Shown here one piece after another: positions 33,382-44,805 of a DNA stretch of 64,000 nucleotides. The notes beneath the pieces were generated by a model. It searched no databases and was not told the DNA's origin. It worked only from the letters and a program-made list of their open reading frames with translations. How positions within the stretch are numbered: position 1 is the stretch's first letter; each line of letters starts with the position of its first letter. The stretch comes from Emergomyces orientalis (Eukaryota > Ascomycota > Eurotiomycetes > Onygenales > Ajellomycetaceae): contig MOWL01000067.1 of the NCBI GenBank assembly GCA_002110485.1, forward strand, positions 2,108,001-2,172,000, given 5' to 3'. The position numbers were made by a program, and so were the translations under genes.

Positions 33382-34127
33382 ATTCCTGCTCGAGAACTGA
33401 AGTTATTCAAGCACTTAACATACCCTCTATTTGTTAATACTCGTTTCGTGGTTATATACCTTTACCTTGATTTGAGGTGAGCCCCCGCACACGAGGAAAC
33501 CTTTTAAGACTCTTAATACTGTTGATCCCGACGATGTGGCCTCAAATCCTCAAATCACTACCGACTGCACAGCTTAGGGCGCCGTTTCTCTGGTTTTATT
33601 TCGGGCAAAATAATCATATAATTGATTGATTGATTCTATTTACCATGCCGTCCTAAAATATGTGCATTGAGGTGTAGAGCATATATCCGCCAAGATTTTG
33701 GTAATCCGCCTACCACCCTCATGTAGCAGTTCTCTAACCGCTGAAGCAAGTAGACATAAATACTATTAATCTTATAGATTTTAGTCCGCGAACTCCAGGG
33801 CGCAACCCCCATACCATATGTATGGGGACCAACGCTAGAGTCAAACTGCACCTTTTATGGAAACAAATAGCCATTAAGTAGTAGTACTAAACACTCATAA
33901 AACGCATCACGTATATGGCCGACATAAAACAAAAGCAAATCAAAAACCGATAGTAGATGAACTCCCGCAATAAACACAAACATACCAGATAACTACCCAT
34001 ATACCCAGATCTCTAGTCCCAGAAATAAATGAATAAATAAAACGTCACCCATTCCGAAATGTAGCAATACGGTTCCTTTTCGCACAAGTCCAACCTCATC
34101 CCGATTGCATCCATGCGGAAAACCCCA
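33382..34127. other. Intergenic spacer between convergent genes
   Basis: 0.75 kb between IDI1 and the DUF202 gene, which converge. AT-rich with GATT repeats near 33620. Holds both 3' ends; no gene seen. Confidence 0.45.
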
Positions 34128-34725
34128 CTACGGTCCTGACGGAGAATCAGTGCTCAAAAGTATGATGCATGTCCCAATAATCGATATGGCAACAACCGTG
34201 AAAACCACCTGCGTCTTCCAGCCACTCTGTACCAACGCCGCATGTCTGCTATACTTGGTCATCGTCCGTATATAAGTCGCAAACCCGCTACACAGGCAGA
34301 CGAAGGACAAAATCCAAAAGATTATCCCCAGCGGGAGAGCCATGCGCAGCTCCAATTCGGACGGCTTATAGCGGAGGTGGAAGGACATTATGATTGCGCA
34401 GGCGACGATGGAGAGGTACATGGATAGCCGCAGCCATGAGAGGAATGTTCGCTCGTTGGCGCAGTGATCGCGGGCATCGGATGCGTTGTTATCGAAGAGG
34501 AGTGGGCCGAAGAGGGGTCTGGAGAGAAATACTGGGCCCTGGGCGGCGAGGTCGCTGTGTGCTGGGTTAGACAATCTGATGCGGTACTTACTTTTTGCGA
34601 AGAGACGAATGGATGGGATTAAGAGCTTACGCTGTGACGTGCACTGGATTTCTCTTCAGTGCATTCGTTAAGATATTACTGCTTGGAGCAGCATCTTCGA
34701 GCTCTGGGGTATTATCGCGGGGCAT
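34128..34725 (-). CDS. DUF202 (VTC-type) three-helix membrane protein
   Basis: Exons 34725-34631 and 34554-34128 (minus strand), 173 residues. The 76-nt intron begins GTAAGC, has a TCTAAC branch site and ends CACAG (phase 2). It joins ALKRNPVHVT to the body; the large open frame alone has no ATG at its start, which is why exon 1 is needed. The signature RDHCANERTFLSWLRLS (about residues 60-76) is that of PF02656. It is followed by three hydrophobic helices: YLSIVACAIIMSF, LPLGIIFWILSFVCLCSGF and VVFTVVAISIIGTCIILL. This family includes the membrane part of vacuolar transporter chaperones (Vtc1) and many uncharacterised small fungal membrane proteins. This protein has no SPX or polyphosphate-polymerase domain, so its role is open. 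It shares a promoter region with the MATE transporter gene. Confidence 0.85.
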
Positions 34726-35778
34726 TGTGGAGTGCACTGCAGCACTGGGATTTTAATTTTAGGATCCAGAAAGGGAGTGTGAATAACGAAGTCTACCATT
34801 TCGCGTCGAAATCAACGCTGAAAGCGTCTGTTGTCGATATGTATATGCGGCGGAAGTTTGGGATTCCACAAATAATTTACCATTATCAGCACGAGACCTG
34901 CCTTGCCAATCCACACCATATTAACTTGAAGGAGATGAAAGGTTCATATCTCAGCAACCACCGTATAAAATTACTGTATGACTGATCAGTTTTATATGTC
35001 GGATAATCTTATACAACATAAAACATCTAATATTAATCAATTATCAAAATTATAGAAGATTATATTGCATATTAAAGCAGCCCTGTTCCGTATAAATTAC
35101 GTGTACAAATGGGAATATTTAGCGCCTCAAAACTGAATGTCAAATACACCAGATACATTTTTACAGCGCTAAACCCAAAGAAGTCATAGTGGAGCATTAA
35201 AAAATAAAGTTTTAAGCTCGGACCATGGTTTGCTTACGTCACACCAGCTTTGAGAATATCCTGCTCTCTGATTGGCCAAAAAGCCGGGGGCCGGGCTCCT
35301 TCGGCATTCCGTGGGGCCGGAGTGGAGTGAGTCAGCGCGCAAAAATGGAGATTGTGGGATGATGGGGCCAAGGCGGTTGTTTGTGGGATGCGGAATTTCT
35401 CATCCTGTTCAACCAACTCCTTTTCCCTTTCGTGGCTACGTGTAGGGATCGAGTTAGTATTGCTTCAGCGGTTTTGTGGATAACACCTGGGTTTCTTAGT
35501 TTCTGAGAGTTTATTTCTGTACCTTAGAGTATTTCTGTTTAAGCTATCCTGGATTGACATATCGAACCTGGCTTCCACTCAGCCTTTATTTTTCGGTAAG
35601 GTTGAATCCATTCTCCACTGGTTGCTTCCAGTATTGGAACCGGGAACGGAAAGCCTTATTTGTTACCTAGGTAATCCAGTACGTTTACTGACCTTTTTAA
35701 TTGGCAGGATAAATAATATACATACGCAAACGAAAAGATCTCGTGTCATCGCCCTGACCATCCTTCATTATAACGGAT
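34726..35778. promoter_or_regulatory. Shared divergent promoter region of the DUF202 and MATE genes
   Basis: 1.05 kb between head-to-head start codons. It has an AT-rich part at 34980-35220, then an exact TTACGTCA at 35234-35241 and an ATTGG (reverse CCAAT) at 35271-35275, 30 bp apart. A long leader with pyrimidine runs precedes the MATE ATG. No gene is supported inside. Confidence 0.45.
35234..35241 (-). promoter_or_regulatory. CRE/ATF-like octamer TTACGTCA near a CCAAT box
   Basis: Second exact copy in the window of the octamer seen at 20209, again inside a divergent promoter, with a reverse CCAAT pentamer 30 bp away. CCAAT is the core bound by the fungal Hap complex. Function is inferred from sequence only. 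Confidence 0.25.
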
Positions 35779-37748
35779 ATGCCAATCGATCCAGCCAATG
35801 CTAACCCCTCTAGCAATAATGGAGAACAGGATCGAATAGACGGAGGCTTATCCGAAACACTATCAACCCCTCCTGCGACTAGCCCTGCGAATTCTCACTC
35901 CTTGGCCGAGTCTTATAGAAGGCCTAGCTTTTTCACAGCAGGCCCACGGGGAACAGTCGTTCCACACCCCCAAGACCATGAGGCACTGGCAGATTGGGAA
36001 CGGGAACAGGCATTGGAGGAAGAACGGGAATTATTGGCAGATAACCATGTTATTGCCCCGGAACATCGACATTGGAAGCAAGCCAAGCCCCAAGGCCAAA
36101 TCACCGGCCTGCTCTCACAAAGACTGAGGGAGTCTGAGACAGTTCCCCGGGCGAGAGATGAAGAAACTGCACAACCTCCTGAATCTGCATTTAGCCCCGA
36201 CTCCTCTGCCACTGAAACTACTGCCCTTTTGGCGCCATCTAGGTCTCATGGTGACAATGCCAATCCCGCTGTCGTGGGTAGAAAATGGGAGGAAGCAGTT
36301 GAGGCTGGGCTGATCCATACGACATGGGGCCGAGAAGCCAAAGTGATATCGAAATATACCGCCCCACTGATGATTACCTTCATTCTTCAATACTCGTTGA
36401 CAGTAGCCAGTATCTTCACCGTCGGCCATCTTGGAAAAGTAGAGTTAGGAGCCGTATCCCTTGCTAGCATGACGGCTAACATTACCGGTTATTCAATATA
36501 TCAGGGCCTTTCAACAAGTTTGGATACTCTATGCGCCCAGGCTTTTGGGTCTGGGAAGAAGCACCTTGTTGGATTGCACATGCAGAGGATGGTTTACTTT
36601 CTCTGGGCGATGACGGTTCCCATTGGCTTCGTATGGTTTTTCGCGGATAGGATTTTGATGGTCATCGTACCTGAGAAGGAGGTTGCAGTCCTTGCAGGAT
36701 TGTATCTCAAGGTCGTCCTGCTAGGTGCACCAGGGTACGCATGCTTCGAAAGCGGGAAACGGTTTGTTCAGGCGCAAGGTCTGTTTTCCGCAGGGCTCAT
36801 GGTCCTGTTAATATGCGCCCCGCTCAATGCGTTTATGAATTGGCTTTTTGTTTGGGTACGTTTCTCCTTTCCCACCTCCCTAGTTTCATTCTATGGTTTC
36901 ACAAAAATCGTTCCATGCGTTCTAACCTGTTTCACTAGAAACTCGGCTTTGGTTTCGTTGGTGCACCCATGGCTGTTGCCATAAGCGATAATCTCCTCCC
37001 TGTGCTACTCTTCTTATATGTCTATTTCATCGGGGGTAAGGAGTGTTGGAATGGCTTCACAAAAAGAGGATTCGAGAATTGGGGCCCCATGGTCCGCCTT
37101 GCGCTTCCAGGCTTCCTAATGGTTGAAGCTGAAGTCCTCGCTTTCGAAATATTAACCCTTGCCGCAAGCTACTTTGGAACTACGGCGCTCGCGGCCCAGT
37201 CTGTTCTTTCTACAATATCAAGCATTGCCTTCCAGATCCCTTTCCCCCTCTCCATCGCAACCAGCACCCGAATTGCCAACCTTATCGGCGCGAGTTTGAG
37301 CGATGCTGCCCGCACATCGGCCAAAGTTGGCATGGTAGGCGCAGTTATCATCGGCCTGTTAAATATCACGATACTTTCGTCACTACGAGACTATATCCCT
37401 AACCTCTTTACGTCTGACGAAGAAGTTGCGAGAATGGTCGCCCAGATCCTCCCGCTTTGCGCCTCATTCCAACTCTTCGATGCCCTCGCGACCAACTGCA
37501 ACGGCATCCTCCGTGGTCTTGGACGCCAGTCCTTTGGTGGTTATGTTCAACTATTCTGTTACTACGCAGTGGCTATGCCGATAAGTATGGGCACGGCGTT
37601 CGGGTTAGGCTGGAGCCTCTGGGGTCTCTGGGCTGGTGTTGCTGTTGCGTTGCTCCTGGTTTCAATTATCGAAGGCGTATTCTTAACCCGCACGGATTGG
37701 AAATCTCCGTTTCCGATGCTAGGAAGAGGAATGCAATGGGATGATTGA
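35779..37748 (+). CDS. MATE-family multidrug/toxin extrusion transporter
   Basis: Exons 35779-36855 and 36939-37748, 628 residues. The 83-nt intron begins GTACGT, has a TCTAACC branch site and ends CTAG (phase 0), joining FMNWLFVW to KLGFGFVGAP. A polar N-terminus of about 190 residues (Ser/Pro/Glu-rich, presumably cytosolic) precedes twelve predicted membrane helices in two MatE halves. The first half has GKVELGAVSLASMTAN and LDTLCAQAFGSG; the second has FGTTALAAQSVLSTISSIAF and LIGASLSDAARTSAKVG. These are typical of the fungal MATE group that includes yeast Erc1. MATE proteins export organic cations or metabolites using H+ or Na+ gradients; the substrate and membrane (vacuole or plasma membrane) cannot be told here. 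The gene is divergent from the DUF202 gene. Confidence 0.92.
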
Positions 37749-38408
37749 TGCCATTCATTTGTTTGTATTACCCCTGAATTTCGGACTACCCACCCTACTA
37801 GTTCTGATCTGACTACTGGTTTTTGCGCCATTTTCGTTGATATGTTCTGCTCGCGCTTCTCCCTGCAGCGCATTTGTCCCTCCGTTTTAAGATGATGCTC
37901 ATGATCACGAACTATATGAAAACCCATGCAATAAATTTCTGTTTCGTTTCGGGCCAGAGGCTACAGATTCCCTCCTCATTCGCGCAACGGTACGATATCC
38001 CTTGGTTGTTCATGAGGTTTAGTTATTCTATCAAGTTAGGTATATTCCGGCGGTCATTTCGAGGATCTAGCGCTTATTCATGCCATATACATAGACGTGT
38101 TAATATATATAATCTTTTTTGGACGTACCTCTTTTGCACTATTATTGGAAATTGAACAGCGAATACATCGCTTTTTCCAACTGATTTGTTTACCTTGGAG
38201 CGGCTGCCATTTGATATCTGAAAAGGATAAGAAACATTATACAGTTGTATGGATGATTTACATGGGGTATTAGAATACGAATAACTGCTTCAAAAACTCC
38301 GACCGCTTGGGAAAGAAAAACGCCCTCTGAACCAGCCCACGAAAGTTGCGCAAAGAAAGGGTCCCTCCAATGCGGGTAAAACCCCCTACTAATATAAGTC
38401 GTCAACTT
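37749..38408. other. Intergenic spacer between convergent genes
   Basis: 0.66 kb between the MATE gene and the converging J-protein gene; AT-rich, with both 3' ends expected here. No gene seen. Confidence 0.45.
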
Positions 38409-39202
38409 TCACCCTAGCACCTTCATCTTTTTCTTCTTCTTCCCACCTTCCCCCTTCTCCGACTTCCCCTTCTGCCAATTCCTCCAACTCCCAATCCGCT
38501 CATCGCGTGATTCCTCCCAAGCCTTCTCATCTTCTCGCTTCCGTTTCCGCGCTTCAATCTCTTCTTCCTCTTTCTTTTTCTCCCGCCCCTCCTCCTGCAT
38601 CTGCGCCTTTAATCGCCGTCTCCGCCTCGCCTCTTCGTCAACAAGAACCTCTATAGTCTTCTGCCGCCACTCTTTCTTGAATTCCTCTGTCTTCAGCTCG
38701 GGAGAATCGAGGGTATACTTGTGTTCTCTGATTAATAGTCGTCGCGCGTCCGCAATGCACTCGTCTAGGTGAGCTCGGGCTTTTTCGTCTAATAGTGTCG
38801 TTTGCGCTTTTTTCAGACGGTCAAAGGCATCGGGTGCCGCAGGGTTTGAAGATTTATCCGGATGTATGAGGAGCGATTTTTTGCGGTATTGCATTTTTAT
38901 GTCGGAGTCCGGGACACCTGGTTGGAGGTCGAGGACAGCATAGCTGTTAGCGGGTTAGCGACCTCTGAATCGGAAGTGGAGTTTCGTTTTTGCGTATAAA
39001 TTATAATGGGATCCAACTCACGCGTCTAGCTGAAATGCCTTTCTGATGCGATCGATTTCCGCGTCCTGTAATCGTTTTGTTAGTCAAATGCGGAGCTAGA
39101 AGTTGCAAGGCGGGACGAGCGGGAGCGGGTCTCCCATACTTTAGTAAATTCAGACGCCTCTCTATCAAGGGCATCGAGCGCTTCCAATTCATCGTCAGCC
39201 AT
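38409..39202 (-). CDS. J-domain protein, DNAJC8/Spf31-like
   Basis: Exons 39202-39140, 39065-39022 and 38943-38409 (minus strand), 213 residues. Introns are 74 nt (GTATGG...ACAG, phase 0) and 78 nt (GTGAGT...ACAG, phase 2). The first exon encodes MADDELEALDALDREASEFTK; the J domain spans about residues 30-100 with the HPD motif at 63-65. The rest is a highly charged Lys/Arg/Glu helical region, ending in a Lys-rich tail (KKKKKMKVLG). This layout (short N-terminus, J domain, long charged helix) matches human DNAJC8 and fission yeast Spf31, which associate with the spliceosome and stimulate Hsp70. The splicing role is inferred from the family. It is head-to-head with DBP4, only 264 bp between start codons. 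Confidence 0.87.
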
Positions 39203-39466
39203 CTCGAAAATTCTCTGCAGTTCAGCTAGCCGGGGTGTTCAAACGGCTGGCTCTCTAATATTAATGTATCACGATAACCCCAAAGTTGGAATCGCGGCCG
39301 TTCGACATTTAAATGCCAAGTTGGTGACTAATCAATGAAGCCTGGAAGATTTTCTCCACCACCAAAAAAAAAAAAAAAAAAAGGTTAGACTGGCAGATAA
39401 AGTTCTTTGCCAAAAACAATATTTTGACATATCTTGCGACGCAAAGGCCTGCCATTCCCAGCAGCC
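39203..39466. promoter_or_regulatory. Short bidirectional promoter of the J-protein and DBP4 genes
   Basis: Only 264 bp separate the two divergent ATGs, so both promoters and leaders must share it. It contains an A19 homopolymer at 39364-39382 about 85 bp upstream of the DBP4 ATG, the kind of poly(dA:dT) tract known to exclude nucleosomes in fungal promoters. Confidence 0.6.
39364..39382 (+). repeat. A19 homopolymer in bidirectional promoter
   Basis: Nineteen consecutive A residues after a CCACC motif, between the divergent J-protein and DBP4 genes. Length may vary between strains or reads. Confidence 0.85.
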
Positions 39467-41902
39467 ATGGCATCCGCGCATCATGGGCGGAGTAACAACC
39501 ACTCCAAACCTCCGCGCAACAATGCTAGAAGCCTCAAACGAAAACGAGACGAAGTGGACCTTGCAACCCTCACCCAACGAATTGACGAGCTTGATGTGAA
39601 AGCTTCACCTGAGGCGTTCTCCGACCTGCCTATCTCAGAAGCCACTTTAGACGGCCTCTCCGCATCACATTTTAAAACCTTGACGGATATTCAGGCCAAA
39701 GCGATACCCCATGCGCTCAAGGGACGAGATATCCTAGGCGCGGCAAGGACCGGCAGCGGGAAAACGCTTGCGTTTCTCGTTCCGCTCTTGGAGCTTCTAT
39801 ATCGCAAGCAATGGACGGAATATGATGGGCTGGGGGCCTTGGTGCTCTCACCTACTCGCGAATTGGCGATTCAAATATTCGAAGTTTTAAGGAAGATTGG
39901 TCGTCATCATACCTTGTCTGCTGGGTTGGTTATTGGTGGGAAGAGCCTACAGGAGGAACAAGAGCGCCTGGGGAGGATGAATATTTTGGTATGCACACCC
40001 GGACGCATGCTGCAGCATATGGATCAGACGGCTGCTTTTGATACAAATCATATTCAATTGCTTGTGCTTGACGAAGCAGATCGCATTATGGATATGGGAT
40101 TTCAAAGTACTGTCGACGCCATTGTCGAGCATCTACCAAAGGAACGGCAAACTATGCTATTTAGTGCAACACAGACAAAAAAGGTTTCAGACCTTGCTCG
40201 CTTGAGTCTGCGGGATCCAGAATACATATCTGTCCATGAAGCAGCTGCCAGCGCAACACCGGCCAAGTTACAACAGAATTACATCGTCACTTCCCTTCCC
40301 GAAAAGTTGGACACTTTATGGAGCTTTATACGGAGCAGCTTGAAGTCTAAGATTATGGTATTTTTCTCTTCAGGGAAACAAGTTCGGTTTGTATACGAGT
40401 CGTTTAGGCATATGCAACCTGGCATATCTCTTCTTCATTTACATGGGCGCCAGAAACAAGGTGCCAGGGTAGATATCACGAAGAAATTTTCTGCGGCTAA
40501 GCATGCATGCCTGTTTGCTACGGATATTGCGGCGAGGGGTTTGGATTTCCCAGCCGTCGACTGGGTTATTCAAGTTGATTGCCCAGAGGATGCAGATACA
40601 TATATCCATCGGGCGGGCCGAACTGCACGCTACGAACGGAACGGGCGAGCTGTTCTATTTTTAGAACCCAGTGAAGAGGTGGGAATGCTGAAGCGGCTAG
40701 AACAAAAGAAAATTCCTATCGAAAAGATCAATGTCCGTACCAGGAAACAGCAGAGCATAAAAAATCAGCTACAGAATATGTGCTTCAAGGATCCAGCGTT
40801 AAAATACCTTGGACAGAAAGCTTTTATATCTTACGTTAAATCCATTCACGTGCAGAAGGATAAGGAGGTTTTTGTGGTGAAAGACTTGCCCTTGGAAAAA
40901 TACGCTGCAAGCTTGGGTCTACCTGGTGCTCCGCGGATTAAGTTTATCAAGGGTGAGGACACTAAGAAACTGAAAAATGCACCGAGAAGATTAGCAGCAT
41001 TGTCAAGCGGAGATGACACAGATACGGACGGTGAAAGAAGTAAGAAAAAGAAGGAGGAGGAAACCGTCAGAACAAAGTATGATCGTATGTTTGAACGGCG
41101 AAACCAGGACATCTTGACCGAGCATTACGCGAAACTGATTAATGAGGACGGCACCACGATTACCAGCGGCGCGCCTGACAAATCCAAAGCGGACGCAGAT
41201 GAAGATAATGACTTCCTTTCTGTGAAACGTCGTTTTGATGCAGGCGACGATACCCTCGGAGCAGCGTCTGATGATGACTCTGATACACCTAAGCCTAGAG
41301 TCAAAGCAGTGCAGATACCAGGTAGCGAGCCACTTGTTATAGATTCACACCGGCGAGAAAAGCTTCTCAAGTCGAAAAAGAAGCTTCTCAAATACAAGGG
41401 CAAAGGGTTGAAATTAGTCTTCGACGAGGATGGGAACCCGCACGAAGTGTATGAAATGGAGGATGAAGATGATTTCAAGCAACGAGGCTCTGCAGATGCA
41501 CAACGGGCTAAGTTCCTTGAGCTCGAGGCTGAGAGGACTAGGCTTGCAGATATCCGCGACAAAGAAATTGCGAAACAAAAGAAACGGGAAAAGAAGGAGA
41601 AAAAGAAAGAAAGGGCGAAAGCAGAAAAAGAAGCAGCCGACGCTGGGGGGGCTGCAGTGCTTGCTTCGCCTGATGAAGACGTTCTGGTAGATGACCTTGG
41701 CCGGGCTTCTGGCGACGAGTATCTTTCCGAAGAGGTCCATCCGAGTAAGAAGCAGAAGAAATGGTTCCAAGACTCGTCTGAAGACGAACAAGATGAGAAC
41801 GGCGGCAGGCATTCGAAACGTGGAAAGGCTGAGGCACATGGGCCTCTTGAGGTTCAAACCTTGGAGGACCTGGAGACTCTTGCTGCAGGATTACTTGGTT
41901 AA
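39467..41902 (+). CDS. DBP4: DEAD-box ATP-dependent RNA helicase Dbp4
   Basis: Single exon, 811 residues, ATG at 39467 (MASAHHGRSNN). The open frame extends upstream but without an ATG. Helicase motifs appear in order: Q-motif region TLTDIQAKAIPHAL, motif I ARTGSGKT near residue 92, PTRELA, TPGR, DEAD at about 202, SAT at about 232, then ARGLDFPAVDWVIQ and HRAGRTAR. The conserved Dbp4 extension follows (AFISYVKSIHVQKDKEVF), then a long acidic/basic tail with many Lys-Glu runs. Yeast Dbp4 (Hca4) works in the nucleolus on U3 and U14 snoRNA-dependent steps of 18S rRNA processing. Length and the tail fit the filamentous-fungal orthologue. It is head-to-head with the J-protein gene. Confidence 0.96.
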   Translation: MASAHHGRSNNHSKPPRNNARSLKRKRDEVDLATLTQRIDELDVKASPEAFSDLPISEATLDGLSASHFKTLTDIQAKAIPHALKGRDILGAARTGSGKTLAFLVPLLELLYRKQWTEYDGLGALVLSPTRELAIQIFEVLRKIGRHHTLSAGLVIGGKSLQEEQERLGRMNILVCTPGRMLQHMDQTAAFDTNHIQLLVLDEADRIMDMGFQSTVDAIVEHLPKERQTMLFSATQTKKVSDLARLSLRDPEYISVHEAAASATPAKLQQNYIVTSLPEKLDTLWSFIRSSLKSKIMVFFSSGKQVRFVYESFRHMQPGISLLHLHGRQKQGARVDITKKFSAAKHACLFATDIAARGLDFPAVDWVIQVDCPEDADTYIHRAGRTARYERNGRAVLFLEPSEEVGMLKRLEQKKIPIEKINVRTRKQQSIKNQLQNMCFKDPALKYLGQKAFISYVKSIHVQKDKEVFVVKDLPLEKYAASLGLPGAPRIKFIKGEDTKKLKNAPRRLAALSSGDDTDTDGERSKKKKEEETVRTKYDRMFERRNQDILTEHYAKLINEDGTTITSGAPDKSKADADEDNDFLSVKRRFDAGDDTLGAASDDDSDTPKPRVKAVQIPGSEPLVIDSHRREKLLKSKKKLLKYKGKGLKLVFDEDGNPHEVYEMEDEDDFKQRGSADAQRAKFLELEAERTRLADIRDKEIAKQKKREKKEKKKERAKAEKEAADAGGAAVLASPDEDVLVDDLGRASGDEYLSEEVHPSKKQKKWFQDSSEDEQDENGGRHSKRGKAEAHGPLEVQTLEDLETLAAGLLG

Positions 41903-42844
41903 AGGAACTTTCATAGGTTGTAATTAATGTCATGTCCTTTTAAGCGATAGATCGTATATTTATATTTTATTTGTCCATATAAGGAGATCCTATTTGTTCA
42001 AGTAGCATTAGCTGCATTTCAAGCTACAATATTGTCAAAACTGTTTTGCGCGCCCTGCCACATGTAGAAACCAACACGATGCTATCATTTTTAGCCATTT
42101 GTGGCACGCAGATCCTCCCGCTAAATCAGAACGTTGCATTCGTGTCACTGCAGCCAAGCTTCCCCCTCAGCTCCTAGCATTGTTAGCATCCCGTTCACAG
42201 GACAGCTTAAGCTCTTTAGGGCCGCCGTAGCGTTCTCGGAGGAATTAGTGGCAGCTCCTACAAACGTTTTTTCTCGGCAAACATTTCTTCATCTCCTGAG
42301 TACAAACCCTTGGCGGCATTTGGAGACAAGTCTGATGCCAGCCCAGACCCAGCGGCGGAGCGGGGCAAATATAATCTTGGAATGTTGCAATAATATTTCA
42401 CCGATCACGCAATCGCACTGAAAAATCGCCCCAGTCCCGCTCCCTCACTGAGTCAACTGCTCATTGGCAGCCGTTGTATGGCGGCGATGGCGTTTCCTGG
42501 AACCAAATGAGCCAATCGCCATATTTTAAGCTTAGCCAGGGCTAAATTTATTTAACTCCTGCGGGTCCCGCATTTATCTGAAAATCGCGTCTCTGGGTTT
42601 TTATTTTTTATTTTGTCACTTTCGAGGGGTGCAGATTTTAATCACCGAGTTTCCCGATATTGCTTTTGTTGTTGTTGCTCGAAGGTTCGCTTCTTAGCTG
42701 TTGCGAAAAACTTACTGTCTGTGGCAAAAGCTATACAGCAAAAGAGGGAAGAGAGGAACCAGCTCACAAAACGACGAGGTACATTCTTTGAGCGCAGTTG
42801 TTGTTTGGCAGTCGGCCGTGCTCCCACGGGCACAGTTGTACGCA
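41903..42844 (+). promoter_or_regulatory. Upstream region of the amino-acid permease gene
   Basis: 0.94 kb with the DBP4 3' end on the left. Possible regulatory elements near the permease include CCAAT at 42512-42516 and TTATCT (reverse AGATAA, GATA-factor type) at 42574-42579. GATA sites often serve nitrogen control of permeases in fungi, but a single site is weak evidence. TTGTTG repeats lie at 42666-42680. No other gene is seen. Confidence 0.4.
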
Positions 42845-44805
42845 ATGGCAACTCTCGACCTGAAATCAAACAGCAGCGAAGATGTCGAAAAAACGATCGG
42901 CTTCGAGAGCCAGCATGAGCCCCAACATGCGCCTGTCGCCGCAGATAAACTTGCACGCAAGCTATCAGCTCGTCAAGTACAAATGATTGCGATCGGAGGT
43001 ACCATTGGCACGGGTTTATTTCTGGGAACGGGAAAGTCGTTATCAACTGGTGGACCGGCATCGATGCTCATTGCATATGCTATTGTGGGTGCAATCGTAT
43101 TTATAACTATGTTGTCGCTTGGTGAAATGGCGGCTTTTGTGCCCATTGCTGGATCGTTTTGTACATTTGCTGGGTAAGTTTTTCCGAACAGCCCTCCTCC
43201 GATTCTGTACGTTAAATCTGGGACGCAGCGATGCTGACGATGTGAAATTTCAAGTCGATATGTTGATGATGCCTTCGGGTTTGCTCTTACGTGGAACTAT
43301 TGGTTTAATGATGCTGTGGCTACGGCAGCGGACCTCGTTGCCCTTCAGATTTTATTGAAGTACTGGTCGGATAATTTTCCTGGCTGGGCATTCAGCCTGA
43401 TTTTTCTCTTCATCCTTATCGCGCTCAATATTGTCACCGTAAGAGCGTACGGAGAGGTAAGAAAGTCAACTACTTAAGTATTCCCTAAGCCTTTGCTAAC
43501 TTAGTGAATTGGTGCAGATGGAATACTGGCTCAGTCTTCTAAAAGTTATCACGATTATCGTAAGTTCCAACCCGCAAGATATTGTATATTCCATTTTTCT
43601 AACGACCTATCTACAGATATTCATTATCCTCGGAATTGCAGTTAATTGTGGCGGCAATGTTGATAAACAGTACATAGGGGGGAAGTATTGGCACATTGGA
43701 GATGCCCCTTTTGTCGGTGGAATAGGCGGATTTGCCTCCGTTTTTGTCACCGCTGCATTTGCCTAGTATGTGATATCTCTGCCTTCAATAATTTAGAAAT
43801 GCTTACTGACAATTCATCTTAACAGCGGGGGGACGGAATCTATTGCAGTCACGGCAGGAGAGACGAAGAATCCAGCGGTGAATCTCCCGAAAGTGGTCCG
43901 AAACGTTTTCTGGCGAATATTAGTGTTCTACATTCTGGGAGTTCTAATTATCGGCCTGAACGTCCCATACACTTATCCCAACCTTGCAAACAAGGATACA
44001 CACACTAGCCCATTTACCATTGTTTTCCAGCAAGCTGGCAGCAAGGTGGCCGGTAGCTTCATAAACGCGGTAATCATGACGTCCGTTATATCCGCTGGTA
44101 ATCACGCTTTGTTTGCTGGCTCTCGACTCATGTACGCACTGGCTGTGGATCGTCATGCCCCACCCTTTTTCGGCAAATTAAATCGACATCGCGTTCCCTG
44201 GGTTGCAGTGCTTGCCACCTCTGCTATTAGCGGACTTTGCTTTGGAGCTAGTTATATCGGCGCTGGACAGCTATGGACCTGGTTGCAAAAGTAAGTCGAG
44301 CAGCACTGTTACAAATTTCCAAAATTGAAACATTAGAAGCCGTTTCTAATTCCGTTCCTGCAGCATCGTTGGTGTTTCCAATCAATTGTCTTGGATGGCG
44401 ATTGGCTTTGCCTCCCTCCGTTTCCGCTCCGGCATCCAGCGGCAGAATCTGGAACATCTCCTCCCGTTTAAAAATTGGACTTATCCGTATGGCCCGTATG
44501 CATCTATAATTCTGAACGGCTTCATCATCCTTGTCCAGGGCTGGTCTTCTTTCAGTCCTAAATTCAGTGCAATCGATTTTGTTAGCTTATACATCCAGCT
44601 GCCTGTCATGCTCATAATGTTTGTGACCTGGAAGGTACTTAAGGGGACGAAGTTTGTTAGCCTGGATGAGATGGACCTGCTTACTGACAGGTACGACGGT
44701 GGTGTCGAAGGGACCGTTGCTGAGGAGCTGAGGAAAAGGAAGCGTTTTGGTGACCAGTCTCTGCAGGAGAAGGCCAAGACAGTTGGGATGTGGTTGTTCT
44801 TATGA
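42845..44805 (+). CDS. Amino-acid permease (yeast amino-acid transporter family)
   Basis: Exons 42845-43173, 43255-43456, 43518-43559, 43617-43765, 43826-44290 and 44364-44805, 542 residues. Introns are 81, 61, 57, 60 and 73 nt with consensus donors and CTGAC/CTAAC-type branch sites; all junctions keep frame. Family marks are the first-helix motif IAIGGTIGTGLFLGTG (about residues 49-64), LSLGEMAAFVPIAGSF, RYVDDAFGFALTWNYW after intron 1, YGGTESIAVTAGETKNP and GNHALFAGSRLMYALA. Twelve membrane helices are expected, with cytosolic N- and C-termini. It is a plasma-membrane proton symporter of the AAT group by family. I cannot say whether it is broad or specific for one amino acid. The 42-nt third exon is short. 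Confidence 0.93.

Noticed and set aside
34659..34985. Plus-strand 108-codon frame across the DUF202 promoter
   Set aside because: It overlaps exon 1 of the DUF202 gene in antisense, starts at a non-ATG codon and shows no domain.
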